Source: Hymenobacter terricola
Lineage (GTDB): Bacteria; Bacteroidota; Bacteroidia; Cytophagales; Hymenobacteraceae
Direction of reading: 5' to 3'
Assembly (NCBI RefSeq): GCF_017921975.2
Contig: NZ_JAGEMO020000086.1
Location: 1-38,244 of the forward strand
Length of the DNA stretch: 38,244 bases
The notes beneath the pieces were generated by a model. It had not been told where the DNA came from and searched no databases. It saw only the letters and a list, made by a program, of their open reading frames with translations. Position numbers and translations under genes: made by a program. Shown here in pieces: positions 8,175-15,117 of the stretch (the stretch's first letter is position 1; every line of letters begins with the position of its first letter).

Positions 8175-8199
8175 CATTTCTTAGCGTTTGTTATCGTTT
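8175..8199 (-). promoter_or_regulatory. 25-bp operator/promoter repeat, copy 2
   Basis: The exact reverse complement of 7482-7506, located just after the Crp/Fnr stop codon and 51 bp before the ATG at 8251. In plus-strand reading the repeat (CATTTCTTAGCGTTTG...) is followed after 22 bases by TTTG (gaattttg), the same geometry as the copy facing the 6437-7411 gene. Confidence 0.75.
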
Positions 8200-8250
8200 T
8201 AGGCCACCGGCGCGGCGGAATTTTGCCCCGTCACTTACCCCTAAAACCGC

Positions 8251-9183
8251 ATGAAGCTCCACACCATTCTGGGTGCCAATGGCACCATCACGACGCAGCT
8301 GCTGCCGGTGCTGCAACACCACGGCGAAAATATCCGCCTGGTATCACGCCACCCGAAGCCGGTGGCAGGAACCGAAACCCGGTCGGCCGATTTTCTGGAC
8401 GCCGAACAGACCCGGCTGGCCGTGGACGGCTCGGCCATCGTGTACCTGCTCGTGGGCCTGGAATACAGCGCGAAGGTGTGGCGGCGCGACTGGCCCGTGA
8501 TTATGCGCAACGTCATTGCCGCCTGCAAAGCGGCGCAGGCCCAGCTGATTTTTCTGGACAGTCTCTACACCTACGGTCGGGTCGAGGGGGCGATTACGGA
8601 AGCCACGCCGACGCGGCCGGTGAGTGAAAAAGGCCGGATTCTGGTCGAAATCGAAAGCCTGCTGCTGGCCGAGCGGCACAGCGGCGGGCTGCCGGCCATC
8701 ATCGCCAAAGCCTCCGATTTTTACGGGCCGGGTGTGGTCGAGAAAAGCTGGTCCGGCTCGCTGGTGTTCAGCCGCCTGAAAAAGAAGCAAACCCCGCAGT
8801 GGCTCGTGAATGCCCGCGTGCCGCGCACCTACACCTATACGCCGGACATCGGCCGGGCCCTGTACGTGCTGGCGCAGCACCCCGAGGCCTTCCACCAAAC
8901 CTGGATATTGCCCGTGGCCTCGCCGACGCTGACCGGCCAGGAATTCAGCGCCCTGGCGGCGAAGTACATGCAGGGCAACGGGAAGGTGCAGGTGCTGCCG
9001 AAGTGGTTATTTAGCTTGCTGGGGCTGTTCATTCCCTTTATGAAGGAGGCGCGCGAAATGCTGTACCAGGACGAAAACGGGTACGTGCTGGACTCCACGC
9101 GCTTCAACCAAACGTTCGGCTTTACGCCGACCCCTTACGAAGAGGGCATTCGGGCCACGGCGGAGTGGTTCCTGAAAAATTAA
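8251..9183 (+). CDS. NAD-dependent epimerase/dehydratase-family protein
   Basis: A 310-residue extended SDR-like protein starting MKLHTILGANGTITTQLLPV. The dinucleotide-binding glycine motif has the variant form GANGTIT. It is followed by LVSRHPKP, a segment ending VYLLVGLEYSAKVW, FLDSLYTYGRVEG (equivalent to the SSxxxYG catalytic region, with Tyr but without the usual YxxxK spacing), KASDFYGPGV and TYTPDIGRALYVLAQHPEA. The sequence fits NAD(P)H-binding/NmrA-type oxidoreductases common beside transcription factors. It is downstream of the Crp/Fnr gene under its own repeat-bearing promoter. The substrate is unknown, and an altered active site could mean a sensor rather than an enzyme. Confidence 0.82.
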   Translation: MKLHTILGANGTITTQLLPVLQHHGENIRLVSRHPKPVAGTETRSADFLDAEQTRLAVDGSAIVYLLVGLEYSAKVWRRDWPVIMRNVIAACKAAQAQLIFLDSLYTYGRVEGAITEATPTRPVSEKGRILVEIESLLLAERHSGGLPAIIAKASDFYGPGVVEKSWSGSLVFSRLKKKQTPQWLVNARVPRTYTYTPDIGRALYVLAQHPEAFHQTWILPVASPTLTGQEFSALAAKYMQGNGKVQVLPKWLFSLLGLFIPFMKEAREMLYQDENGYVLDSTRFNQTFGFTPTPYEEGIRATAEWFLKN

Positions 9184-9317
9184 CCATTATTGCTGCCGCC
9201 CAGTGTGCTGGCCGGCCATCGGGGCCGCAACGCGCTGTAAGCAACAGAAACCCTGGGCTAACGCCTACCTGAACCTTTATAATCTGCTTTCACACCATTT
9301 TCCTCAACCCTAATTCT

Positions 9318-10016
9318 ATGTTTCTCGGACATTTCGGCGTCGGCTTCGGCGCCAAGAACCTGCAACCGCGCGTATCGCTGGGCACCTTCTTCCTGGCCGC
9401 TCAACTAGCCGACCTGGTGTGGCCCACGCTGCTGCTGCTGGGCATCGAGCGCGTGAAAATTGTGCCGCACTTCACGGCCACCAACGCGTTTGATTTCGTG
9501 TATTATCCCTTCACGCACAGCCTGTTTGGCGAACTGGTGGCTGGCCTGTTACTGGGCTTGGCATACTGGCTGCTGCGCCGCAATGTGCAGAGCGCGGTGC
9601 TGGTGGGCCTACTGGTGCCCAGCCACTGGCTGCTCGATTTGGTGGTGCATACCCCCGACTTGCCGCTGTATCCTGGCCATTCGCCGATGTTTGGCTTCGG
9701 GCTGTGGAACCAGTTTGCGCTGACGCAGGTAGTTGAATTCGCGCTCCTGGGCGCGGGCCTGTGGTTCTACGTGCGGCGTACCACGGCCCGCAATGGCAAG
9801 GGGCACTATGGCCTACTGGGGCTGGTGGCGTTCCTGGTGCTGATACACGTGGGCGGCCTGTTCAGCCCGCCGCCCGCCTCGGTGGAAGCATTGGGGTGGT
9901 CAGGGCAGCTGTTTTGGGTGACTGTACTGCTGGCCTATTGGGTGGACCGCAACCGCGAGGTGCGCGGCCTGCCCGAAAGCGAAACACTCCGGGCGGCTGT
10001 CCCGGCCGTTTCTTAG
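9318..10016 (+). CDS. Membrane protein, YdjM-like (metal-dependent hydrolase family)
   Basis: A 232-residue integral membrane protein starting MFLGHFGVGFGAKN. Hydrophobic segments include FFLAAQLADLVWPTLLLLGI, LFGELVAGLLLGLAYWLL, SAVLVGLLVPSHWLLDLVVH, VVEFALLGAGLWFYV, YGLLGLVAFLVLIHVGG and LFWVTVLLAYWV. The conserved polar positions GHFG, DLVWP, YYPFTHSL and SHWLLDLVVHTPDLPLYPG resemble the YdjM/DUF457-type predicted membrane metal-dependent hydrolases, in which His and Asp face the membrane. It is preceded by a 134-bp gap and followed by a bidirectional hairpin. No functional partner is seen. Confidence 0.75.
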   Translation: MFLGHFGVGFGAKNLQPRVSLGTFFLAAQLADLVWPTLLLLGIERVKIVPHFTATNAFDFVYYPFTHSLFGELVAGLLLGLAYWLLRRNVQSAVLVGLLVPSHWLLDLVVHTPDLPLYPGHSPMFGFGLWNQFALTQVVEFALLGAGLWFYVRRTTARNGKGHYGLLGLVAFLVLIHVGGLFSPPPASVEALGWSGQLFWVTVLLAYWVDRNREVRGLPESETLRAAVPAVS

Positions 10017-10039
10017 CGTCTATTCGAATAGGAATTAAA

Positions 10040-10075
10040 AACGGTCATGCTGAGTGCAGTCGAAGCATGACCGTT
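10040..10075. terminator. Bidirectional hairpin between convergent genes
   Basis: A perfect 12-bp stem, aacggtcatgct (10040-10051) with agcatgaccgtt (10064-10075), between two convergent genes and ending directly at the stop codon of the cyclase gene. The gtcatgctgag...tcgaagcatgac pattern resembles a REP-like intergenic hairpin I recall as frequent in Bacteroidota genomes; that recollection would need a genome search. Confidence 0.75.
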
Positions 10076-11149
10076 CTATTTATGAGCTGTCTCCGCGAGC
10101 TGAGAGCCGCGCGTCAAGCCATGCAAGCTAACGGCTTGCTGCCGGCCCCGCAGGTTCAGCGTGGACATGAATTTGGCCTGCACGCCCGATAAGGGTGGCA
10201 ATTGGGTCAGCAATTCCTCGGAGATAAGCAGCTCTTGCCCCAACTCGTTGCACAGGCTCTGAATCCGGGCGGTGGTGTTCAGTACGTCGCCGTGGTACAC
10301 GATTTCGCGTTTCACCTCGCCCACCCAGGTGGCCACCACGCGCCCGCCGTGCAAACCGGCTTTGAACCGCGGGTAATACCCATACTGCCGTAAGTAGCTG
10401 GCTTTGCGGGCTTCGATGCTGCGTTGCATGAGGAAAAAGCACCGCACGCACTGCGCTTTGCTCAAGCCAACGGGCAAGGGCCACGTCAGCACGACTTCGT
10501 CGCCGACGTACTGGTACACCTCGGCCTTGGTGAGCACAATGCCATCCGTTAAATCCCGGAAGAAGTCCTGAATGAACTGGCTGTACCGCAGGTTGCCCAG
10601 TTCCTCGGCAATCGTCGTGGAGGATTTCACGTCGACGAACATAAAAATCCGGTCCACTTCCTGCGGCCGATGATACTTGCCCCGGACCAGGTTGAACAGC
10701 TGCCCCGGGCCGTGCAAAGAGCTGATTTGCTGCAGCGCGACAATGAGCAGACACACCAGCAGCGACGCCCCGACATCCAGGGCAAAGGTGCCGTGCCGGA
10801 CGTACTGGAATACCGCCGCATCGCTTTGCTGTTGAACGTATACGCATTTCAAGGTTGCTACCAGTAGCAGCCAAAGGGCCGTCACGGCCGTGTAGAGCCC
10901 CGTGCGAACCAGCAGCAGAAACCCGAACGGCTTATGGCGAAAGTTGCTGCCGATGACAAACGCTTCGCTCAGACCAACGAACAGCCCCACGCCTAGTCCG
11001 ATGAACGCATGACGCACCAGCAACCCCACCTCCTGATGTAACAGACCAAACCGCAGGAGCGAATACACCACGCCCCACCCGACGCCTTGCAGCGCGTAGC
11101 GGCGGATGAGGGGGAAAAGCAGTTGGCGGCGCGACGCGGTGAGAAACAT
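10076..11149 (-). CDS. Membrane-anchored class III adenylate/guanylate cyclase
   Basis: A 357-residue protein; ATG 11149 (MFLTASRRQLLFPL) is chosen. About four hydrophobic segments occupy residues 20-140 (for example FIGLGVGLFVGLSEAFVIG, LYTAVTALWLLLVATL, SLLVCLLIVALQQI). A class III catalytic domain follows (about 165-345). Metal-binding residues are in FMFVDVKSSTT (Asp173) and YVGDEVVLTW (Asp217). FKAGLHGG carries a Lys (263), and YHGDVLNTTARIQ supplies Asp288, Asn291 and Arg295. Lys plus Asp at the purine-specifying positions favours ATP, hence cAMP. The gene is single, ends at a hairpin, and lies 1.9 kb from a Crp/Fnr gene that could respond to its product (inference). Confidence 0.88.
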   Translation of the reverse strand: MFLTASRRQLLFPLIRRYALQGVGWGVVYSLLRFGLLHQEVGLLVRHAFIGLGVGLFVGLSEAFVIGSNFRHKPFGFLLLVRTGLYTAVTALWLLLVATLKCVYVQQQSDAAVFQYVRHGTFALDVGASLLVCLLIVALQQISSLHGPGQLFNLVRGKYHRPQEVDRIFMFVDVKSSTTIAEELGNLRYSQFIQDFFRDLTDGIVLTKAEVYQYVGDEVVLTWPLPVGLSKAQCVRCFFLMQRSIEARKASYLRQYGYYPRFKAGLHGGRVVATWVGEVKREIVYHGDVLNTTARIQSLCNELGQELLISEELLTQLPPLSGVQAKFMSTLNLRGRQQAVSLHGLTRGSQLAETAHK

Positions 11150-11285
11150 AGCTGGCGGGGGTAGATGACCGATTGCCCATCGCAATCAGCACAAAGATGG
11201 CCATTTACTAGACGCACCCTTTCACCGAACGAGCGCGGCCTGTTCTCTAATTTTATCGATTGAGCGGTACCGCTGGCTCCTCTGT

Positions 11286-11690
11286 ATGAAAATCATAGCC
11301 TTCATCATCATAGCTGCCGCCTTCGGAGCCGTCTTCTGGTTGCAGTTGCGCATTAACAAGTAAAAACAGCGCTTCCTCCACGCCCTGCGGCTGTACAACC
11401 AATTGCTGCGGTCGGGACAGGAAGCGGAGTTGCCCTACCTGCAGGTGAATTTCGACTTGGACGCGAGCGCGCGTTTGCAAGACCCGTACGAGAGGTGGCG
11501 GGACACGCTCCGGGATGGGGAAGTGAGAGAGGAGGAGTTGGTCATGGCGTCCGCCAATCCCTTTTACAACGCGTTTGTCGCCGCCTATTTCCAGCAGAGA
11601 AAGCAGCTGAACATTGCCCCGCTCGTCTTGATGGCGGTGTGTGGGTTCTTAGTGTGGTCTGATCAGGATAGCTTGTTCTCTCTCGACTAA
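11286..11690 (+). pseudogene. Small membrane protein gene interrupted by an in-frame TAA
   Basis: ATG 11286 starts MKIIAFIIIAAAFGAVFWLQ, a clear N-terminal membrane helix, then LRINK and a TAA at 11361-11363. The same frame continues without interruption as KQRFLHALRLYNQLLRSGQE and so on for 108 codons to TAA at 11688-11690. A second hydrophobic segment (LNIAPLVLMAVCGFLVW) lies near its end. There is no ATG at the start of the second part, only a TTG at 11403. The simplest reading is one 134-residue two-helix protein inactivated by a nonsense mutation; stop-codon readthrough or two peptides are alternatives. No known family recognised. Confidence 0.6.
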
Positions 11691-11707
11691 ACAATACCTC
11701 GTTTAAC

Positions 11708-11735
11708 CTTTGTACCAAACTTTTAACCAAGGCCA
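11708..11735 (+). repeat. Dispersed 29-bp repeat, copy 2 (diverged)
   Basis: Shares the core ACCAAACTTTTAACCAAGGC with 24477-24505 and differs only in the first few bases (ctttgt for cttttgg). It lies 26 bp before the SnoaL-like gene start, so here it overlaps the promoter/leader region. Confidence 0.75.
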
Positions 11736-11761
11736 ACCCCACTTATCCTCTTTCTTTTAGC

Positions 11762-12133
11762 ATGATGCAGCCAGTAGACCTTATTCGAACCGCCTACGCC
11801 GCCTTCAACGCCCGCGACATTCCCGCCGTCCTAGCCACCTTCCACCCGCAGGTACGCTGGTCGAAGGCCTGGGAAGGCGACTATGCGACGGGCCATGAGC
11901 AAGTGCGAGCGTACTGGCTACGACAGTGGCAGGAGTTGAATCCGCAAGTGGAGCCCACCGGCATCCACGAGCGTGCGGATGGTCGGCTGGAAGTAGCCGT
12001 TCATCAAATTGTACACGATATGCAGGGGCAGTTACTGTTCGATGGCCCCGTGAAGCACATTTACACCCTGCAAGATGGGTTGCTCCAGCAAATGGACATC
12101 GAGCAGGTCGCACTTGGTACGGAGCCAACCTAA
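11762..12133 (+). CDS. SnoaL/NTF2-like nuclear-transport-factor-fold protein
   Basis: A 123-residue protein, MMQPVDLIRTAYAAFNARDI at the N-terminus (start 11762 or the adjacent ATG 11765). The sequence follows the NTF2/SnoaL alpha-beta cone: an N-terminal helix with YAAFNARD, DIPAVLATFHPQVRW, GHEQVRAYWLRQWQ, VHQIVHDMQGQLLFDG and HIYTLQDGLLQQMDI. Members bind or isomerise small hydrophobic ligands, but many have no assigned reaction. It stands alone between two copies of the dispersed repeat. Confidence 0.82.
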   Translation: MMQPVDLIRTAYAAFNARDIPAVLATFHPQVRWSKAWEGDYATGHEQVRAYWLRQWQELNPQVEPTGIHERADGRLEVAVHQIVHDMQGQLLFDGPVKHIYTLQDGLLQQMDIEQVALGTEPT

Positions 12134-12227
12134 AAAGTTAGAACAAATGGCTGTTTTTTATTGCCTACGCTAGGGAGGCGGGCTCTTATTCTCCCCAAAG
12201 TCTACCTCAAGCACGGCTGCAAATTAA

Positions 12228-12256
12228 CTTTTAAACTAAAAGTTTAATCAAGGCCA
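12228..12256 (+). repeat. Dispersed 29-bp repeat, copy 3 (diverged)
   Basis: Matches 23 of 29 positions of the copy at 24477-24505 and ends in the same caaggcca. It is immediately followed by the 20-bp inverted repeat at 12261. Confidence 0.6.
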
Positions 12257-12260
12257 ACAT

Positions 12261-12321
12261 TTGAACAAAAGGGAGAAAAGTCGCCAGCATGAGCTAGGCA
12301 TCTTTTCTCCCTTTTGTTCAA
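12261..12321. terminator. Long perfect 20-bp inverted repeat
   Basis: Left arm ttgaacaaaagggagaaaag (12261-12280) is the exact complement of 12302-12321, with a 21-nt loop. The 20-bp arms are longer than an ordinary terminator. It could end transcription from the SnoaL-like gene, or be a small mobile-element remnant. No T-run follows. Confidence 0.5.
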
Positions 12322-12508
12322 TCACATAACATCTCTTATAAACCCAACCTTGAAAAAGTGGTGGTTTTCGGCCTCCGTCCGGGTCGCGGCCGGCGTGGTA
12401 CTTTACCGCTAACGGCACTACTAATTAGCCTTCATAAAAGTTGGGGACAGCGGGTTCCATTTTCCGTTCCTAACTATCGTGCCCCCCAAAAGGCGGATTT
12501 ACACGCTA

Positions 12509-12540
12509 AGGCAGTGCAGAAATTGCGTTCTGCACTGCCT
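12509..12540 (-). terminator. Terminator of the NmrA-type oxidoreductase gene
   Basis: A perfect 13-bp stem (aggcagtgcagaa at 12509-12521 with 12528-12540) and 6-nt loop, 5 bp beyond the stop of the minus-strand gene. Confidence 0.75.
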
Positions 12541-12545
12541 CTCTA

Positions 12546-13424
12546 TTATTGATAAACTTGCGTGATGAACTGCGCCGTGGTGGTTGGTTTTCTGCCCAGG
12601 AAAGCGGCCAAGGTCGAATCCTGGACATCCATCATGCCTTGCGCCACCGCACTGGCCCACATCGTGAACATGCCGACATAGACCTCCGGCACGCCGACTT
12701 GCGTCAGCGTCGCTTGAAATTCTTCGACTGGGGGAGACTGATACTGAATAGCCTTGCCTAGGCGGCTGGAGAGGTCCTGGGCAATGTCCTGGAAAGAAGT
12801 GGCCTCGGTATTGACCAGCACATACGTCTTGTTTTCATGCCCTTCCGTGGTCAATACGTGGGCGGCAGCTTCAGCTAATTCCTCCCGCAGCACCCAACTG
12901 GCTTTCCCTTCCTGGGCGGGAAACAGGAGGACACCCGTTTCGGCTACTTGGGCACCCGCGAAGAGGGGAATCATCTCCAAGTAGATGCCATTCTGGAGAA
13001 TAGTGTACGGAAGGCCGCTGTCTTTGAGAAACTGCTCGGTTTGCGCATGAGAGGTGAGAAACCCGGCGATAGCCGAGTCTTGAAAGGCGGGCTTAGTGAC
13101 AAACGACGTGTACACCAGACGCTTCACCCGCGCCGCTTGGGCCGCTTTGATGACATTCAGGTGGTGCGCGGTGCGGTTTTCGACGGCTCCTCTATCGTTG
13201 CTGGAAACCAGCAAGAGCGTATCGACCCCTTGAAAGGCCTGCACCAGCGCGTCAACGTTGGTGTAATCGCCGACGCGCAGCTCGATTCCCTGGTCTTGGA
13301 GTTTCTGGCCTTTCGCGGCATCCCGCACCAGGGCGGAAAGGTGCTGTGCCTCGACTCCTTTATGCAACAGATGTTCAATGGCTTTCGCACCATATTGACC
13401 GGTTGCGCCTGTGACTAAAATCAT
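12546..13424 (-). CDS. NmrA/QOR2-type NAD(P)H quinone oxidoreductase
   Basis: A 292-residue protein starting MILVTGATGQYGAKAIEHLL, with the GATGxxG nucleotide site at the extreme N-terminus. LVRDAAKGQKLQDQGIELRV, YTNVDALVQAFQGVDTLLLV, VKRLVYTSFVTKP, SGLPYTILQNGIYLEM, and REELAEAAAHVLTTEGHENK follow. This layout is that of NmrA-like quinone oxidoreductase 2 (YtfG/QorB), which reduces quinones with NADPH. It is divergent from an HxlR regulator gene; this pairing is typical (YtfG beside HxlR/YtfH), and two palindromic operators lie in the 193-bp gap. Expression is probably derepressed by quinone or aldehyde stress. Confidence 0.88.
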   Translation of the reverse strand: MILVTGATGQYGAKAIEHLLHKGVEAQHLSALVRDAAKGQKLQDQGIELRVGDYTNVDALVQAFQGVDTLLLVSSNDRGAVENRTAHHLNVIKAAQAARVKRLVYTSFVTKPAFQDSAIAGFLTSHAQTEQFLKDSGLPYTILQNGIYLEMIPLFAGAQVAETGVLLFPAQEGKASWVLREELAEAAAHVLTTEGHENKTYVLVNTEATSFQDIAQDLSSRLGKAIQYQSPPVEEFQATLTQVGVPEVYVGMFTMWASAVAQGMMDVQDSTLAAFLGRKPTTTAQFITQVYQ

Positions 13425-13540
13425 GTTGTCTGGTAATTAGGTGTGGTGAAAAAGTATCAAAATGGGGTGCTCAGCTGTTCGGTATGCTGATTACCTTAAG
13501 TCACCAGCTAGCGGTTTGTTCGGGCTGTTTCCCAAGTACA

Positions 13541-13577
13541 GATTACCAGTCGGTAGTCTGATTACCAGGAGGTAATC
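13541..13577. promoter_or_regulatory. Two tandem HxlR-type operators
   Basis: Palindrome 1 is gattacc-agtc-ggtagtc (13541-13558, one mismatch). Palindrome 2 is gattacc-agga-ggtaatc (13560-13577, perfect). Both have 7-bp arms and 4-bp spacers, and their centres are 19 bp apart. They lie in the divergent intergenic region 40 bp before the HxlR gene and are the evident binding sites for that dimeric repressor. Confidence 0.8.
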
Positions 13578-13617
13578 ACCTAGCAGCGCTTCGTTCCATT
13601 TTTCTCTTTTTCTCCCT

Positions 13618-13980
13618 ATGACCAGTTCCCACGCCGCGCAATGCGACCAGACCATGCGTGCCCTGCGCCATGCGGCGCTGGTAATCAACAGCAAATGGAA
13701 GCTCCCCCTCATCGTGGCCTTGCTCACGGGCACCCGGCACTTTCGGGGGCTGGAGCGCACCGTGGCCGGTATTTCGACGAAGGTGCTGTCCAAGGAACTC
13801 AAGGAGTTGGAAGCCCAGCATCTCATCGCTCGCACCGTGTACCCCGGCCCCCCCGTGGTGGTCGAATACCAAGCGCTGCCGTATGCTCACTCGCTCAACC
13901 CAGTCATTGAGGTGTTGAAAGCGTGGGGAATGCAACATGAGCAGCATGTGGAGGCACTCGGTGCCGCGTCGGTGGCGTAG
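13618..13980 (+). CDS. HxlR-family winged-helix transcriptional regulator
   Basis: A 120-residue HxlR protein. The family pattern is complete: an N-terminal Cys (residue 9, QCDQTMRAL), INSKWKLPLIVALLTGTRHF (GKW replaced by SKW), RGLERTVAGISTKVLSKELK, ELEAQHLIARTVYPGPPVVV, EYQAL and SLNPVIEVLKAWG. HxlR proteins are dimeric winged-helix regulators that often sense electrophiles through the N-terminal Cys. Divergent from the quinone oxidoreductase gene with two palindromes between them, so it most likely represses both. Start ATG 13618. Confidence 0.92.
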   Translation: MTSSHAAQCDQTMRALRHAALVINSKWKLPLIVALLTGTRHFRGLERTVAGISTKVLSKELKELEAQHLIARTVYPGPPVVVEYQALPYAHSLNPVIEVLKAWGMQHEQHVEALGAASVA

Positions 13981-14259
13981 CCGGTACCGTTCAGGAGGGC
14001 ACCTGCCCTCGGGCTGCACGCAAGGTAGAGGCAGCATGCGCTCCCCGGCAAGCCGATGGCTTAACGTGTAAATCCGTTCTTTTGGAAGAAGAACGTTTTG
14101 AAGGATTAGCTTCTAGTTTAAATAATTGAATTATATATTTTACATCCTGTAAACGGTGATTTACTAACCTTTATAAGCGCCGCTTTTACGTATTGCTGTT
14201 GACCGTTTGCAGCACGTAAAAGGGACTACGCCTTATCTAACCACCCGTTGAGCTGCCTG
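13981..14259. other. AT-richer intergenic region with hairpins
   Basis: No gene seen. A 7-bp hairpin (14075-14095, cgttctt/aagaacg) and a bulged hairpin (14183-14222, arms cttttacgt/acgtaaaag with inner gctg/cagc) lie here. The second is placed to end minus-strand transcripts from the NHL remnant. Base composition is clearly lower in GC than the neighbours. Confidence 0.5.
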
Positions 14260-14532
14260 CTACTTGATAACCCGGATGGTCTGGTTGCGCTGGTCAGCCA
14301 CGTATACCGTGCCCGCCCTGTCCACAGCTATGCCCGTAGGGTTTTTGAAGCGGGCCACTGCGCCCGAGCCATCAGTGCTCCCCTCACTGCGCGCCTTACC
14401 AGCCAGCGTACTTACTTTACCCGCTGCTGTGATTTTGCGGATGGTGGAGTTGGAGAAGTCGGCGACGTACACGTTACCTGCTGCGTCCACGGCCACGGCA
14501 TAGGGATTGGCCTTGGCAGCTGTCGACGCTTA
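14260..14532 (-). pseudogene. NHL-repeat protein C-terminal remnant
   Basis: The minus-strand frame from a TAA near 14535 to the stop at 14260 encodes about two NHL beta-propeller blades: ANPYAVAVDAAGNVYVADFS, NSTIRKITAAGKVSTLAGKA, then GAVARFKNPTGIAVDRAGTV and YVADQRNQTIRVIK. Such blades normally occur as six or more copies in secreted propeller proteins. Here the frame is closed upstream by a stop and no signal peptide or other blades precede it. This is the last part of a lost gene. Confidence 0.7.
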
Positions 14533-14683
14533 CGCATAGCCGTTTTTTAGCCTGTTCTAACGGTTGACGGAGCGGGCCGCAGCCCTACTCATTAATTTTT
14601 TTTCAGCGCCAGTGTCCGATTGGGGAAGGCGAGTTCGTCTTTAGCCCAAATTCCCCTTCATTTAACCCTTATATCTTACTCCA

Positions 14684-15037
14684 ATGGACAAATTCATGCT
14701 GCTCTACCACAACGCGGCCGTTACCGAGGAAGCGTACTGGGACCTGTCGCCCGAGGCCATGCAGGCCGAGCTGGCGAAGTGGAACACCTGGATTGGCGGC
14801 CTCGCGGCGCAGGGCCGGCTGGTGAGCGCCGAGGCCCTGCAGCCCCGGGGCAAGGTGTTGCGCCGCCGGGGCGAGCTGGGTACCGACGGCCCCTTCACCG
14901 AGGGCAAGGAAGTGGTCGGCGGCTTTCTGCTGCTGCAAGCGGCCGACCTGGACGAGGCCATTCGGCTGGCGCAGGGCTGCCCGGCCTTCGACAACAACGG
15001 CGCCGTAGAAGTCCGCCCGCTGGTGAAGTTCGACTAA
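14684..15037 (+). CDS. YCII/DGPF-domain protein (partner of ECF sigma factor)
   Basis: A 117-residue protein starting MDKFMLLYHNAAVTEEAYWD. It has the YCII-related (DGPF) fold and the name-giving motif GTDGPFTEGKEVVGGFLLLQ, then ADLDEAIRLAQGCPAFDNNG and VEVRPLVKFD. These ferredoxin-like proteins are nearly always encoded beside ECF42-type sigma factors, exactly as here: the sigma gene starts 80 bp downstream in the same direction. It may act as a sensor or enzyme within that signalling unit; its biochemistry is not established. Confidence 0.9.
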   Translation: MDKFMLLYHNAAVTEEAYWDLSPEAMQAELAKWNTWIGGLAAQGRLVSAEALQPRGKVLRRRGELGTDGPFTEGKEVVGGFLLLQAADLDEAIRLAQGCPAFDNNGAVEVRPLVKFD

Positions 15038-15117
15038 CTTCCGTTTTCGCCCGTGCTGCCAGGGCCCGGTCGGTTACCTAGCCGGCCGGGCCGTGGCACG
15101 TCGTTTGTCGCCTCCCG

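Larger units (their letters stand above)
12134..12545. other. Intergenic region with repeat copy and two hairpins
   Basis: No convincing gene; a 64-codon frame at 12358 lacks protein-like features. The region holds repeat copy 3 (12228-12256), a long 20-bp inverted repeat (12261-12321) and the terminator of the oxidoreductase gene (12509-12540). Confidence 0.6.
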
